The notes under the pieces: model-generated
Seen by the model: only the letters and a program-made list of their open reading frames with translations
Database searches by the model: none
Told to the model about the DNA's origin: nothing
Program-made: the position numbers and the translations under genes
In this document: positions 16,661-25,289 of the stretch, piece after piece
How the letters are laid out: every line of letters starts with the position of its first letter
How positions within the stretch are numbered: the stretch's first letter is position 1
Source of the DNA: Trinickia dabaoshanensis
Lineage (GTDB): Bacteria > Pseudomonadota > Gammaproteobacteria > Burkholderiales > Burkholderiaceae
Direction: 5' to 3'
Assembly (NCBI RefSeq): GCF_002879885.1
Contig: NZ_PNYA01000022.1
Location: 1-64,000, forward strand
DNA length: 64,000 nt

Positions 16661-18085
16661 ATGGGCGACGATCTTTGCGAACTGCCGGCGCGTGAACTCG
16701 TTGCGCTCTATGCGACCAGGAGCGCATCGCCGGTCGATGTCATGCAGGCCGTCCTCGAGCGCATCCAGTCGCTCGATTCAGCCGTCAACGCGTTCTGCCA
16801 GATCGCCGACCATGCGCGCGAGTTGGCACGTGCGTCGGAATCGCGATGGCAGCACGGGACACCACTAAGCCCGCTCGACGGCGTCCCAGTCAGCATCAAG
16901 GACAACGTCTCGATCGCCGGTCTTGCTACACGCTTTGGTTCGCGCACGACGTCGCACGAAGCGGCGCCGCTGGACAGCCCCTGTGTCGCGAGACTGCGCG
17001 AAGCGGGCGCAATTTGCTTTGCCAAGACCACTCTGCCGGACTTCGCGCACAAGATCGTCACGGACAGCCCGCTCACTGGCATCACGCGCAACCCTTGGAA
17101 CCTCGCGTGCACCCCTGGTGGAAGCAGCGGAGGCGCCGCGGCCGCCGTCGCAGTCGGGATGGGCCCAATCGCAATCGGCACCGATGGGGGGGGATCCATT
17201 CGCATTCCGGCCGCCTTCACGGGAACCTTCGGATTCAAACCGAGCTTTGGGCGGGTCCCGCATGCACCGCGCGGACCTTTCGGGCTACTCAGTCACGTCG
17301 GCCCGATAACCCGCTGTGTGGAGGATGCCGCCCATATCCTGACGGCGATCAGTCGACCGGACAGCCGAGACTGGTACGCATTGCCGTTCGATGGCGCCGA
17401 CTACGCACGCGGACTGAAATGTCAGCCCGCCCCCGGTGGCCTGCGCATTGCGTGCAGTCCGACGCTCGGACTGCCGGTCACCGTCCAAGCCGAAGTCCAC
17501 GATGCCGTCACAAACGCCGCAGCTACCTTCCGCGAACTGGGCGCGCAGGTCCAGTTGGTAGACCCACCGAACGTCGCGCGCTGCAACGCAGTTCATACGA
17601 CGCTCTGGCGCGCGTGCTGCCGTCAGCTCACAGGTGAAATGGCGGACGGGTGGGCCGAGTTGGATCCATCGCTGCAGGCGTACGCGCATGCTGGCAACGA
17701 CATCTCAAGGGAAATCCTGCTCGGTGCGCTCATTGAAAGGGGAGAGCTGGGCGCAACGGTCAATGCCTTCTTCGAGCAGCACGACATCGTCATCTGTCCC
17801 GTGTACCCGAGTGTTGCCATGCCGATTGCGGACCTCACATCGAGTGACGAGCTGTTTCCGCATTTCACAGCGTGGTGCAATCAGCTGGGGCTCCCCGCCG
17901 CCAGCCTTTATACCGGCATGACCGCCAGGAATTTGCCCGTTGCCGTCCAGATCGTGGGCGGTCGCCATGCCGATGCGTTGGTCCTCTGGGCAAGCCACGT
18001 ACTCGAGCTCGCGTTCGGGCGTGCTCCATTCTCGGACATGACGCGCGCCCTTTCTACGTCCGCGGCCAGCGCGACATCTGCCTGA
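16661..18085 (+). CDS. Amidase-signature hydrolase (second copy)
   Basis: The 474-residue paralogue of the amidase at 9312-10727 has Lys80 in PVSIKD, Ser155 in PGGSSGGA and Ser179 in DGGGSIRIP. All catalytic residues are intact. It is transcribed away from the ABC operon behind the two XRE genes and is followed by a 56-base gap to the toxin gene on the other strand. The copies differ in the C-terminal third, which forms much of the substrate pocket, so they probably act on different amides. Confidence 0.9.
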   Translation: MGDDLCELPARELVALYATRSASPVDVMQAVLERIQSLDSAVNAFCQIADHARELARASESRWQHGTPLSPLDGVPVSIKDNVSIAGLATRFGSRTTSHEAAPLDSPCVARLREAGAICFAKTTLPDFAHKIVTDSPLTGITRNPWNLACTPGGSSGGAAAAVAVGMGPIAIGTDGGGSIRIPAAFTGTFGFKPSFGRVPHAPRGPFGLLSHVGPITRCVEDAAHILTAISRPDSRDWYALPFDGADYARGLKCQPAPGGLRIACSPTLGLPVTVQAEVHDAVTNAAATFRELGAQVQLVDPPNVARCNAVHTTLWRACCRQLTGEMADGWAELDPSLQAYAHAGNDISREILLGALIERGELGATVNAFFEQHDIVICPVYPSVAMPIADLTSSDELFPHFTAWCNQLGLPAASLYTGMTARNLPVAVQIVGGRHADALVLWASHVLELAFGRAPFSDMTRALSTSAASATSA

Positions 18086-18141
18086 CGGCGAATCGACCTA
18101 AACGAACCTCGATCGCGAGGACCATGCGAGCGAAAGCCCGA

Positions 18142-18630
18142 TCATCGGACGCTTGCGAGCGGAAGAAATAGCGATAGAGGGTCGTCGCCAAATTGGCTAA
18201 AGCCGAAATGTCGATAGAAGTCGGCGGCTTGCTCGTCCTTCGCGTCGACAGTCAACGCAGCGCCCGGAATCTCCGACTGCGCGGCTCGGCGCAACGCATT
18301 GACGAGCAGCGCGGCACCCAGCCCACGGCCGCGATACCTCCGGTCAACGGCCAATCGCCCCATGCGGATAACCGGAACCGCCGGATAGCGCGGTAGCTTT
18401 CGAGCCACCTCTTGCGGCAAGTCCGCAAGTGCGACACTTGCCGCAGACAGCGTGTAATAGCCGGCCACGAAGTCGCCATCCAGCATCACGAAGCACGCCG
18501 CTATACGGCGGCGAATATCCTGCGTGACGAACTCCCGAAGGTAACGATCGAGTGGCGTCGATCCGCACTCGAACTGCGACCGGTCGTGGGCAGCGGCAAG
18601 CGCGCAAACAACGAATCGATCGCCATTCAT
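18142..18630 (-). CDS. tacT: GNAT-type toxin (TacT/AtaT-like)
   Basis: The 162-residue acetyltransferase would act on aminoacyl-tRNA and block translation, as known for TacT. Motifs: the N-terminal FECGSTPLDRYLREF, typical of this toxin branch; the CoA-binding loop MGRLAVDRRYRGRGLGAALL; and the C-terminal AADFYRHFGF with the conserved Tyr. The start overlaps the antitoxin stop as ATGA, the usual type II toxin-antitoxin arrangement with antitoxin first. Confidence 0.9.
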   Translation of the reverse strand: MNGDRFVVCALAAAHDRSQFECGSTPLDRYLREFVTQDIRRRIAACFVMLDGDFVAGYYTLSAASVALADLPQEVARKLPRYPAVPVIRMGRLAVDRRYRGRGLGAALLVNALRRAAQSEIPGAALTVDAKDEQAADFYRHFGFSQFGDDPLSLFLPLASVR

Positions 18631-18896
18631 TCGTTACGCAATAGTCGATCATGGCTGGCGATCGCTCGATTGAGCGCATCTACCGGCTCCGGCGGTGAAA
18701 TGATCAAGTCGGCAAACCGCCGCGAATCCGCCATCGATAGCCGGATCACCTCCGCTTCCGCGATCGCGCGCTGAGCCGCCTCGCGAGCCGCGGAAATGAC
18801 GAAGTCGGTCATCGTGCGACCCTGGATTTCCGCAGCACGTCGGATCGCCGCATGCACGTCCGACTCAATCCGGGCCTCAAATCTTGTGGTAGCCAT
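18627..18896 (-). CDS. tacA: DUF1778 ribbon-helix-helix antitoxin (TacA-like)
   Basis: The 89-residue antitoxin starts MATTRFEARIESDVHAAIRR, an N-terminal ribbon-helix-helix DNA-binding domain. It continues with GRTMTDFVISAAREAAQRAI and ends with a toxin-neutralising tail (LADLIISPPEPVDALNRAI-like, rich in Pro and acidic residues). GGAGG precedes the start. It should bind the direct repeats at 18919-18969 and repress the pair. Confidence 0.9.
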   Translation of the reverse strand: MATTRFEARIESDVHAAIRRAAEIQGRTMTDFVISAAREAAQRAIAEAEVIRLSMADSRRFADLIISPPEPVDALNRAIASHDRLLRNE

Positions 18897-18916
18897 GAGA
18901 AATACCTCCCAATGGG

Positions 18917-18969
18917 ATTGTACGGTAAATTGCCGGGTCGATCAACACGTGTACGGAAGATTGCCGGGT
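18917..18969 (-). promoter_or_regulatory. tacAT promoter with two 20-bp direct-repeat operators
   Basis: On the minus strand TTGATC (18940-18945) and TACAAT (18917-18922) are separated by exactly 17 bases, a good sigma-70 promoter. Two 20-base direct repeats, 18919-18938 and 18950-18969 (18 of 20 identical, 31 bases apart, about three helical turns), cover the spacer/-10 and the region above -35. They are the expected antitoxin operators. Confidence 0.75.
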
Positions 18970-19004
18970 AATAGCAGCACGTAATCGAATCGCCCCCAGG
19001 CCAT

Positions 19005-19841
19005 TTAGGGCTCGCCGCGCTCCGTGCGCAGGTCCAGCTCGGAATCCAACACCAACTTCTGCTGCAGCGCCGCATGAACCTTACGCAGTTGCGCTTCCGC
19101 TTCGTCCATGTGCACGGCCATGAGCCGCGCGACCGCGTCCGCATCCCTGCGCCGCGCGGCTTCCAGAATCGCACGGTGTGCAGCGACCGTGTTCCGGCCG
19201 AAGGCCTGGTAATCGCGCTGCGTCACGTTTCCGGCGACGATTACCAGCGAGTGCAGCATCTGGTTGATGATCTGGCACAAGCAGCGCAAAAACGCATTGG
19301 GATGCGCGGCTGCCAGCACGTCGTGAAAATGAATGTCCTCGTGGCGCTGATCGAGCGCCTCCTCGCTACGCGCCTCAAACGGCTCGCATACCGACACGCT
19401 GCGCTCGAGCGCTTCGAAGTCTGCCTCGCTCAGATGAGCGACGGCGCCCGCCGCCACCATGGGCTCCAGCGTGCGGCGCACCGCGTAGATGTCCCCGAGC
19501 GTGAGGTTCTCGAAAAACAGATAGTTCTGCAGGGACTGGAACGCCCGCGCGATGGGAACGCGCGTAATCGTCGCGCCCCCGTCGGGCCCCGTGCTCAGCG
19601 TCACGAGCCCCTGCACTTCCAGCGCCTTGAGCGCGTCGCGCATCGAGCCTCGGCTTACATTGAACATCTGCTGCAACTCCGCCTCCTTGTTGAGGCGCTT
19701 GCCCGGGCGCAACAGTCCATCGTTGATCCCGCGCTTGATCTGCTCGGCGACCTGATCGCCGCGCTTGATCGTGCGGGAACCGCGCTTGTCTGGCTGCGCC
19801 AGCGGCATCTTCTTTTCGGTTATCCGTTTTCGCCCTGCCAT
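19005..19841 (-). CDS. GntR/FadR-family regulator (FCD domain)
   Basis: The 278-residue product has an N-terminal winged helix (QIKRGINDGLLRPGKRLNKE and FNVSRGSMRDALKALEVQGL) and a C-terminal FCD ligand-binding domain with DIHFHDVLAAAHPN and the metal-site His pattern (HRAILEA...MAVHM). The ligand is probably a small organic acid. It is divergent from the biosynthetic operon starting at 20081 with a 239-base shared upstream region, so it may regulate that operon; this is inferred from position only. The start could also be a GTG nine bases upstream. Confidence 0.85.
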   Translation of the reverse strand: MAGRKRITEKKMPLAQPDKRGSRTIKRGDQVAEQIKRGINDGLLRPGKRLNKEAELQQMFNVSRGSMRDALKALEVQGLVTLSTGPDGGATITRVPIARAFQSLQNYLFFENLTLGDIYAVRRTLEPMVAAGAVAHLSEADFEALERSVSVCEPFEARSEEALDQRHEDIHFHDVLAAAHPNAFLRCLCQIINQMLHSLVIVAGNVTQRDYQAFGRNTVAAHRAILEAARRRDADAVARLMAVHMDEAEAQLRKVHAALQQKLVLDSELDLRTERGEP

Positions 19842-20080
19842 ATTCGTCACGTCCGTCGGTGGCGTTCATCACTTTGTCTCGCCGCCATTATCGGGCATCC
19901 GCTACGCGTGCGGTCGGACTCCGGGCCCAGGACACCCCCTCACCCTCCCTATGCGCGGAGGTGGGCAGGGTGCCGGCAAGCACCTACGCTCCAGTCCGAA
20001 CGACACCTGCGCGGCGTACCCGCTGGTCGCGGGCCTGTCGATGATCCGGCGCAAGTGCGCGGTGTTGGAGGAAATGGGCC

Positions 20081-21340
20081 ATGACTGCGAATCTGCAACC
20101 GTCACAGCAGCGTCCCACGCTGGCGACGCTCGAGGCCAGCCTCGCGGCCTGCGGGCTGCAGCTTAACCGGCTCGCCGCACGCATGCGGGCGCACGGCCCG
20201 GCGGCCGACGCTACGGGGCAAATTCCCGAGGCCGCTTGGGAGTCTGACGATGTCGCCGCCCTGAACCTCAATCTGGTTCCGCTCGCGTACGGCGGGTGCC
20301 CGGACGCTCAGTCGCTCGTGTCGCGCGTGATCCTCATGGAATATCTCGGCTACGCCGATGCGGGCTTGGCGCTCGCACTGCCCGGCCCTGGCCTGGCAAT
20401 GCCCCCCGTCCTCGAGCTAGCCAGTGCTCGACAGCAGGCCGACTTCTTCGAACACTTCCGCAGCGAGACACCACGCTGGGGCGCCTTCGCCATCACCGAG
20501 CCCGATTGCGGATCCGACGCTACGGCCATGCGAACCACAGCTCGCAAGACGGCACACGGCTGGGTATTGAACGGTACCAAGTGCTTCATCACGAACGGTG
20601 CGCGCGCCGACTGCGTGATCACGTTCGCCACGGTCAACCGGCAGGTGGGCCGCTTCGGCATCCGCGCATTTCGCGTCGATCGCGGTACGCCAGGTTTTTC
20701 GGTCGCGCGTATTGAGCGCATGTCGGGCTTGCGCGTGAGCCAACTCGCCGTGCTCTCGTACGCTGACTGCGAAGTGCCCGAAGAGGCGCTCCTCAGCCGC
20801 GGCGATGAAAACCCCCTCGACGATGCGTTCTCGGGAGCCCAACAGGCATGGGACTATTTCCGGCCCCTGCTCTCCGCAGTCATGATCGGCGCCTGTCGGC
20901 GGGTGCGCGACGATCTAGCGACCTATTTCGACGCCGGCGCACATCCGGCCCACGAGCGCCACCGCATCGCCGACGTAGAAGCGAGCCTTCTCGACGTCGA
21001 TCGACAGATCACTGCGGCACAGTTGCTGTGCCATCACGCGGCGTGGAAAACCGATCACGGCATCGCGACTTCCATGGACTCGTCGATCGCCAAGGCCTAT
21101 GCCTCGCGCGTGGCCGCGCGTGTCACGCGCGCGTCCCTCGAACTGGCCGGTCTCGACGGTATCGCCGCCTATCCATCGCTCGAGCAAAGCTACCGCGATG
21201 CGAAAGCGTTCGACATTATGGAAGGCACCGGAGACATGCAGCGGCTCATGATCGCGCGGGCCGCGCAGCGCGCGACCTCGCTCCCATGGGACATCACTCA
21301 ATCGCCGCCTCCCCGGCCCACACAGCCCTTCTCATCTTGA
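20081..21340 (+). CDS. Acyl-CoA dehydrogenase-like flavoprotein of the biosynthetic cluster
   Basis: This 419-residue FAD enzyme opens the ten-gene cluster (GGAGG 9 bases before ATG). The acyl-CoA dehydrogenase fold is clear: AFAITEPDCGSDATAMRTTA, NGTKCFITNGARAD and the catalytic-base segment DIMEGTGDMQR, with Glu381 in the position of the medium-chain enzyme's active-site Glu. In clusters with a ligase and a free-standing carrier protein, such enzymes often oxidise a carrier-bound aminoacyl group (prolyl to pyrrolyl, or alpha,beta-desaturation). That role fits here but is inference. No transporter or thioesterase accompanies it. Confidence 0.85.
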   Translation: MTANLQPSQQRPTLATLEASLAACGLQLNRLAARMRAHGPAADATGQIPEAAWESDDVAALNLNLVPLAYGGCPDAQSLVSRVILMEYLGYADAGLALALPGPGLAMPPVLELASARQQADFFEHFRSETPRWGAFAITEPDCGSDATAMRTTARKTAHGWVLNGTKCFITNGARADCVITFATVNRQVGRFGIRAFRVDRGTPGFSVARIERMSGLRVSQLAVLSYADCEVPEEALLSRGDENPLDDAFSGAQQAWDYFRPLLSAVMIGACRRVRDDLATYFDAGAHPAHERHRIADVEASLLDVDRQITAAQLLCHHAAWKTDHGIATSMDSSIAKAYASRVAARVTRASLELAGLDGIAAYPSLEQSYRDAKAFDIMEGTGDMQRLMIARAAQRATSLPWDITQSPPPRPTQPFSS

Positions 21341-21370
21341 GATTTCGAAGCCTCTCACCGGAGAACGCTC

Positions 21371-21649
21371 ATGGCATCCCACCCTCCCTCGACCCGACGC
21401 GACGACGTTGCTTCCACCGTAAAGGCCTGCCTGCTGTCGGTACTCGGCAGCAACCTGAGCGCAGAGCTCATCGTCGACGACACCAATCTCTTCGACGTCG
21501 GCGTCGATTCGATGAACATGACGGAGCTGCTCCTCCAACTCGAGCAACGCTTTGGCTTCACGCTAGCGCCCGAGGATCTGTCGGCCGATCTGTTCATGCG
21601 CTTCGGCAACCTGGTTTCATTCGTCGCGTCCCATGTCTCAGCCCAGTGA
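21371..21649 (+). CDS. Stand-alone acyl/peptidyl carrier protein
   Basis: The 92-residue protein has the phosphopantetheine site GVDSMNM with Ser47, preceded by LFDVGVDS and followed by TELLLQLEQRFGFTLAPEDL. GGAG lies 7 bases before ATG. It resembles the carrier proteins found with AMP-ligase and PLP-decarboxylase pairs. The likely partners are the ligase at 23670 and the decarboxylase at 25286. Its end overlaps the next gene by 17 bases. Confidence 0.9.
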   Translation: MASHPPSTRRDDVASTVKACLLSVLGSNLSAELIVDDTNLFDVGVDSMNMTELLLQLEQRFGFTLAPEDLSADLFMRFGNLVSFVASHVSAQ

Positions 21650-22676
21650 CCACGCGGGCGTCGAGCCTCGCATCGTCGCCTCGGCGCGATACATCCCCTA
21701 TGCCCGTGTCGCTCCGGATGCGTCTATCGAACCGGTTGCCGCTACCGGCATCACGGCACGAGAGGTGGTCATGCAGGCAGTCTATGCCGATACCTTGCGG
21801 TGGCGAGAAGCTCGCGCGCGATGCGGCGAGGGTGATCGTCCCGCGTCACAAGTCAGCCTCGCAGCGGATCGCCCGGTTGCCAACGAACCTCGGATGACGC
21901 TTTCGGACATGGCGCTAACTGTCGCGCAAACCCTTCTCGACGCTTTGCCCCAACGAGCGGAGCTTACGCCGGACCAGATCATTGTGTGCACCACCAGCTT
22001 CGAACACGACCTCGCGCTGTCCTGCGCTTGCCGTCTGCACTGCGAACTCCGATCGAGCCGTGCGCCCTTTGCGATCGGACAGCTTCAAAGCGTGTCGTTC
22101 CTGATGGCACTGGACGTTGCCCTCGCCATGATGGCCGTCGACACACAGATGCGTGCCGTGCTGATCGTCGCCGCCGAGCGGTGGCTCCCGCCGTTTGTGC
22201 GGCGAGTCGATGCGTTGACCGTCATGGGCGACGGGGCGGCTGCCGTCCTGATCGCGAGATCTCCCATTCCGGGATGGCGGGTGCGCAGCCTCACGATCCG
22301 CACGCCGGGGCCCGGCGCTTTCGCGTCAACGGACCGCGGGCTCATTGGCGCCACGACACTCACGCAGGCCATCGATGACGCGTGCACACGCGCCAAGCTG
22401 TGCGCAGCGGACATCGACTGGATCTTGCCGCCCTCCGCCGTCGAGGCGCAACTCATAAGAGAGCTCGGCGCACGCAGTGGGCTGCCGGTCGAACGAATCT
22501 GGCATGAAGACCAAGACGCGCACGGCCACCTCTGTGCGGCGGACACGCCCGCACGGCTCGACGCACTGCTGAGATCGATCGCGCCCTCGCACGGACAATG
22601 CATGCTCGTCAGTTCCCTCGGCTTCCAGGGACAGGCCGCCTGCGCTCTCCTTGATTTCCGTGGGGAAAACACATGA
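21633..22676 (+). CDS. KASIII-like protein lacking the catalytic Cys (pair 1, member A)
   Basis: The 347-residue protein has a thiolase/KASIII fold (VCTTSFEHDLALSCACRL; VLIVAAERWLPP; VMGDGAAAVLIAR). At the nucleophile position the sequence is IGQLQSVSFLMALDVA, with Ser153 in place of Cys; the His and Asn motifs of FabH are also not recognisable. It is therefore probably non-catalytic and forms a heterodimer with the next gene, as PqsB does with PqsC. ATGA couples it to that gene. It has a 100-residue N-terminal region of low similarity to FabH. Its paralogue is the gene at 28219. Confidence 0.8.
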   Translation: MSQPSDHAGVEPRIVASARYIPYARVAPDASIEPVAATGITAREVVMQAVYADTLRWREARARCGEGDRPASQVSLAADRPVANEPRMTLSDMALTVAQTLLDALPQRAELTPDQIIVCTTSFEHDLALSCACRLHCELRSSRAPFAIGQLQSVSFLMALDVALAMMAVDTQMRAVLIVAAERWLPPFVRRVDALTVMGDGAAAVLIARSPIPGWRVRSLTIRTPGPGAFASTDRGLIGATTLTQAIDDACTRAKLCAADIDWILPPSAVEAQLIRELGARSGLPVERIWHEDQDAHGHLCAADTPARLDALLRSIAPSHGQCMLVSSLGFQGQAACALLDFRGENT

Positions 22677-23620
22677 CGGCCTCGGTTCGACCTCCCTCGC
22701 TATCGCTGTCCGGCATCGCGTTCTGCCTGCCCGAGAAGACGGTGGATGCACATCGCTGGGCGGCACGTTGCGGCCTGCCGGACGCACGCGCCCGCGCACT
22801 GCTCGACAACGGCGTCGCGCAGTTCCACGACGCTGCCGGCGCCTCGCCTGTGGCCCTGGCCGTCCATGCCGTTTCCTCGCTGCTGCACGAAACCGACACC
22901 GCTCCGGAAACGGTGGATGCGCTCGTCTATACGCATACGATTCAGACCAGCGTCCTTGCGCCACCCGCGAACACCGCCCAAGAGATTCAGCTCTGCACGG
23001 GGCTGAGCCGCGCACTGGCGTTTTCGATCATGCAGCAGCACTGCGTCTCGCCGATGGCAGCCATCCGCGCGCTGCTCGCGCTCGCTGTGCGGCACTCATC
23101 GCTTAGGCGCGCGATCGTCGTCTGTGCCGATGTAATCGGTTCGGAATGCGACCGGCTGCGGGCGATTCAAGACCTTGCGCTGCACAGCGATGGCGCCTGC
23201 GCATTGCTGCTCGAGCGTGACGGCGAGCGCGACGTCATCGCCGGCCTGTACCTGTACACCGACGGCCGTTCTTTCCGCGGCACCGATGACGATCTGCAGC
23301 CGGTGCCCGACGATCGCTACTACTGGTCCGCGTTCTCCACGATGCGCGCCGCCATTCGGCAAGCCGGTATCACGAGCCGCGACATCACGCACGTGCTGCC
23401 CCATCACGTGAATTTGCCGGGCTGGGCCAGGCTGATGACGATGCTGTCCGTCCGACAAGAGCGGCTGTTCACCGCGAATTTCGGGCGAATCGGCCACGTC
23501 TTCGGCGCGGACCCCTTCATCGACTTTCGAACCTGCCGGGATCGGAAACCTGGAGGCTGGTCCCTGCTGTTTTCGTGCGGTCTCGCCGGCTGCTTCGGTG
23601 CGATGGTGATACGTCACTGA
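22673..23620 (+). CDS. KASIII-like condensing enzyme with Cys (pair 1, member B)
   Basis: The 315-residue enzyme keeps the nucleophile Cys123 (MQQHCVSPMAAIRAL) and the FabH-type His244 (VLPHHVNLPGW). At the position of the FabH Asn it has IGHVFGADPF, with His275 instead. A Cys-His site without Asn is the PqsC pattern. It would form a C-C or C-heteroatom bond between an acyl thioester and a second substrate, in complex with the Cys-less partner upstream. The other end motifs (GLAGCFGAMVI) are standard. Its paralogue is at 29283. Confidence 0.85.
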   Translation: MTASVRPPSLSLSGIAFCLPEKTVDAHRWAARCGLPDARARALLDNGVAQFHDAAGASPVALAVHAVSSLLHETDTAPETVDALVYTHTIQTSVLAPPANTAQEIQLCTGLSRALAFSIMQQHCVSPMAAIRALLALAVRHSSLRRAIVVCADVIGSECDRLRAIQDLALHSDGACALLLERDGERDVIAGLYLYTDGRSFRGTDDDLQPVPDDRYYWSAFSTMRAAIRQAGITSRDITHVLPHHVNLPGWARLMTMLSVRQERLFTANFGRIGHVFGADPFIDFRTCRDRKPGGWSLLFSCGLAGCFGAMVIRH

Positions 23621-23669
23621 CCGCTCAGCAAGCACTTCTTTAACGCTCATCCTCGACCTCGATACCCCC

Positions 23670-25289
23670 ATGAACAACATCCTCGACATTGTTCGCGCGG
23701 CCGCACGGCAGACGCCCGACGCGCAAGCCCTTGTTTGCGGTCCAGCTAGCCTGACTTATCGGATCCTGGCATGCCGGGTACACGCTTTGGCTAACGCGCT
23801 ATGCTCGCTCGGCATCCCAACGGGCGCCCGTATCGCAATCTTTTTGGACAAGCGCATCGAGACCGTCATATCGATGCTCGGCGCAGCGGCCGCGCAATGC
23901 GTGTTCGTTCCCATCAATCCACTGCTCAAGCCCCAGCAGGTCGCTCACGTGCTGCGCGACTGCAGCGCCGACTGCCTGATCACCACTGCCCTTCGCGCGC
24001 GCGTACTCGACGAAAATGGCGTGGCGGGCGTTCACCACACGATCATCGTGGATGATCCCAGCGCGGTGAGCCGGCATCTGCGCATGCAAACGCACATCCA
24101 CACTTGGCCTGAGCCTGCATGCGTCGGTAGTACTGCAAACGATGAGGGGGACACGCCACGCTCAGCATCGGCATCGGGTATCGACACGGATCTGGCCGCC
24201 ATCCTTTACACGTCCGGCTCGACCGGGCTGCCCAAAGGCGTGATGCTCAGTCATCGCAACCTGCTCGAGGGTGCGTGGAGCGTTTCCCATTACCTGCGTC
24301 ACACCGCAACCGACCGGATCCTCGCCGTTCTGCCGCTCAGCTTCGACGCGGGCTTGAGCCAACTCACCTCGGCCTGGTATGCGGGCGCCGCCGCTGTGCT
24401 CATCAACTACGTGACGCCACAGGACGTCATCGAAGCGTGCGAGCGTGAACGCATTACTGCAATCACAGGCGTGCCGCCCTTATGGATGCAGCTCGCCCGC
24501 GCGACCTGGCCGAGCGCGGCGTGCCCCACGCTGCGCTACTTCGCCAATACGGGCGGCCGGCTTCCGCTGCCCGTCCTGCAGCAACTGCGCACGCTGTTTC
24601 CGCAAGCGCTGCCCTATCTGATGTATGGACTGACCGAAGCGTTCCGCTCGACGTTTCTCGATCCCAGCGAGGTTGACCGCCGCCCCGATTCGATCGGCAA
24701 AGCCGTGCCAAACGCCCGCATCCTCGTCGTCCGCAAGGACGGCTCCCCATGCGAGCCCGACGAGACCGGCGAATTGGTCCACGTCGGCGCCTGTGTCACG
24801 CTGGGCTACTGGAACGACGCGGACCGTACCGCCCAGCACTACCGGCCGTCTCCCGAAGTCAAGCCCGGTGGCGCGGCGCGAGATATCGCGGTCTGGTCGG
24901 GAGACCTCGTGCGGCGTGACTCCGAGGGATTTCTCTACTTCGTCGCACGCAACGACGCTCAAATCAAGAGTTCCGGGTACCGCGTCAGCCCTGAGGAGAT
25001 CGAGGAAACCGTTCACGGCAGCGGACTCGTCGCAGAAGCCGTCGCCCTCGGCGTGCCTGACGACGAACTTGGCGAAGCGATTGTGCTGCTGGTTGTGCCG
25101 GCAGCCGAGCCGTTCGATACCGAAGCGCTGCAAACGTGGTGCGCGCAACGGCTGCCTCGGTACATGGTGCCGCAGCGCCTGATCGTTCGCCCAGAGATCC
25201 CGCGCAACCCCAACGGGAAGTTCGATCGAACTGCGTTGCGCGCGGCGTTCACCGGCACGCAAGTCGAGCCCGAAGCGAGGCGATCGTGA
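23670..25289 (+). CDS. AMP-forming acyl/aminoacyl-ACP ligase (exosortase-A-associated type)
   Basis: The 539-residue ANL-superfamily enzyme has YTSGSTGLPKGVMLSHRN (about 180-197), YLMYGLTEAFRST, WSGDLVRRDSEGFLYFVARN, IKSSGYRVSPEEIEE and the C-terminal catalytic Lys517 in NPNGKFDR. It resembles the ligases annotated as exosortase A system-associated and the BtrJ class, which load an acid onto a carrier protein. Loading an amino acid on the carrier at 21371 is the natural role here. No Shine-Dalgarno is obvious; it starts 49 bases after the KASIII gene and overlaps the decarboxylase as GTGA. Confidence 0.85.
   Translation: MNNILDIVRAAARQTPDAQALVCGPASLTYRILACRVHALANALCSLGIPTGARIAIFLDKRIETVISMLGAAAAQCVFVPINPLLKPQQVAHVLRDCSADCLITTALRARVLDENGVAGVHHTIIVDDPSAVSRHLRMQTHIHTWPEPACVGSTANDEGDTPRSASASGIDTDLAAILYTSGSTGLPKGVMLSHRNLLEGAWSVSHYLRHTATDRILAVLPLSFDAGLSQLTSAWYAGAAAVLINYVTPQDVIEACERERITAITGVPPLWMQLARATWPSAACPTLRYFANTGGRLPLPVLQQLRTLFPQALPYLMYGLTEAFRSTFLDPSEVDRRPDSIGKAVPNARILVVRKDGSPCEPDETGELVHVGACVTLGYWNDADRTAQHYRPSPEVKPGGAARDIAVWSGDLVRRDSEGFLYFVARNDAQIKSSGYRVSPEEIEETVHGSGLVAEAVALGVPDDELGEAIVLLVVPAAEPFDTEALQTWCAQRLPRYMVPQRLIVRPEIPRNPNGKFDRTALRAAFTGTQVEPEARRS

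Noticed and set aside
19935-19980. Imperfect GC-rich inverted repeat before the biosynthetic operon
   Set aside because: Only about 11 of 16 positions pair and there is no T-tract; it resembles ordinary low-complexity CCCTCACCC intergenic sequence.
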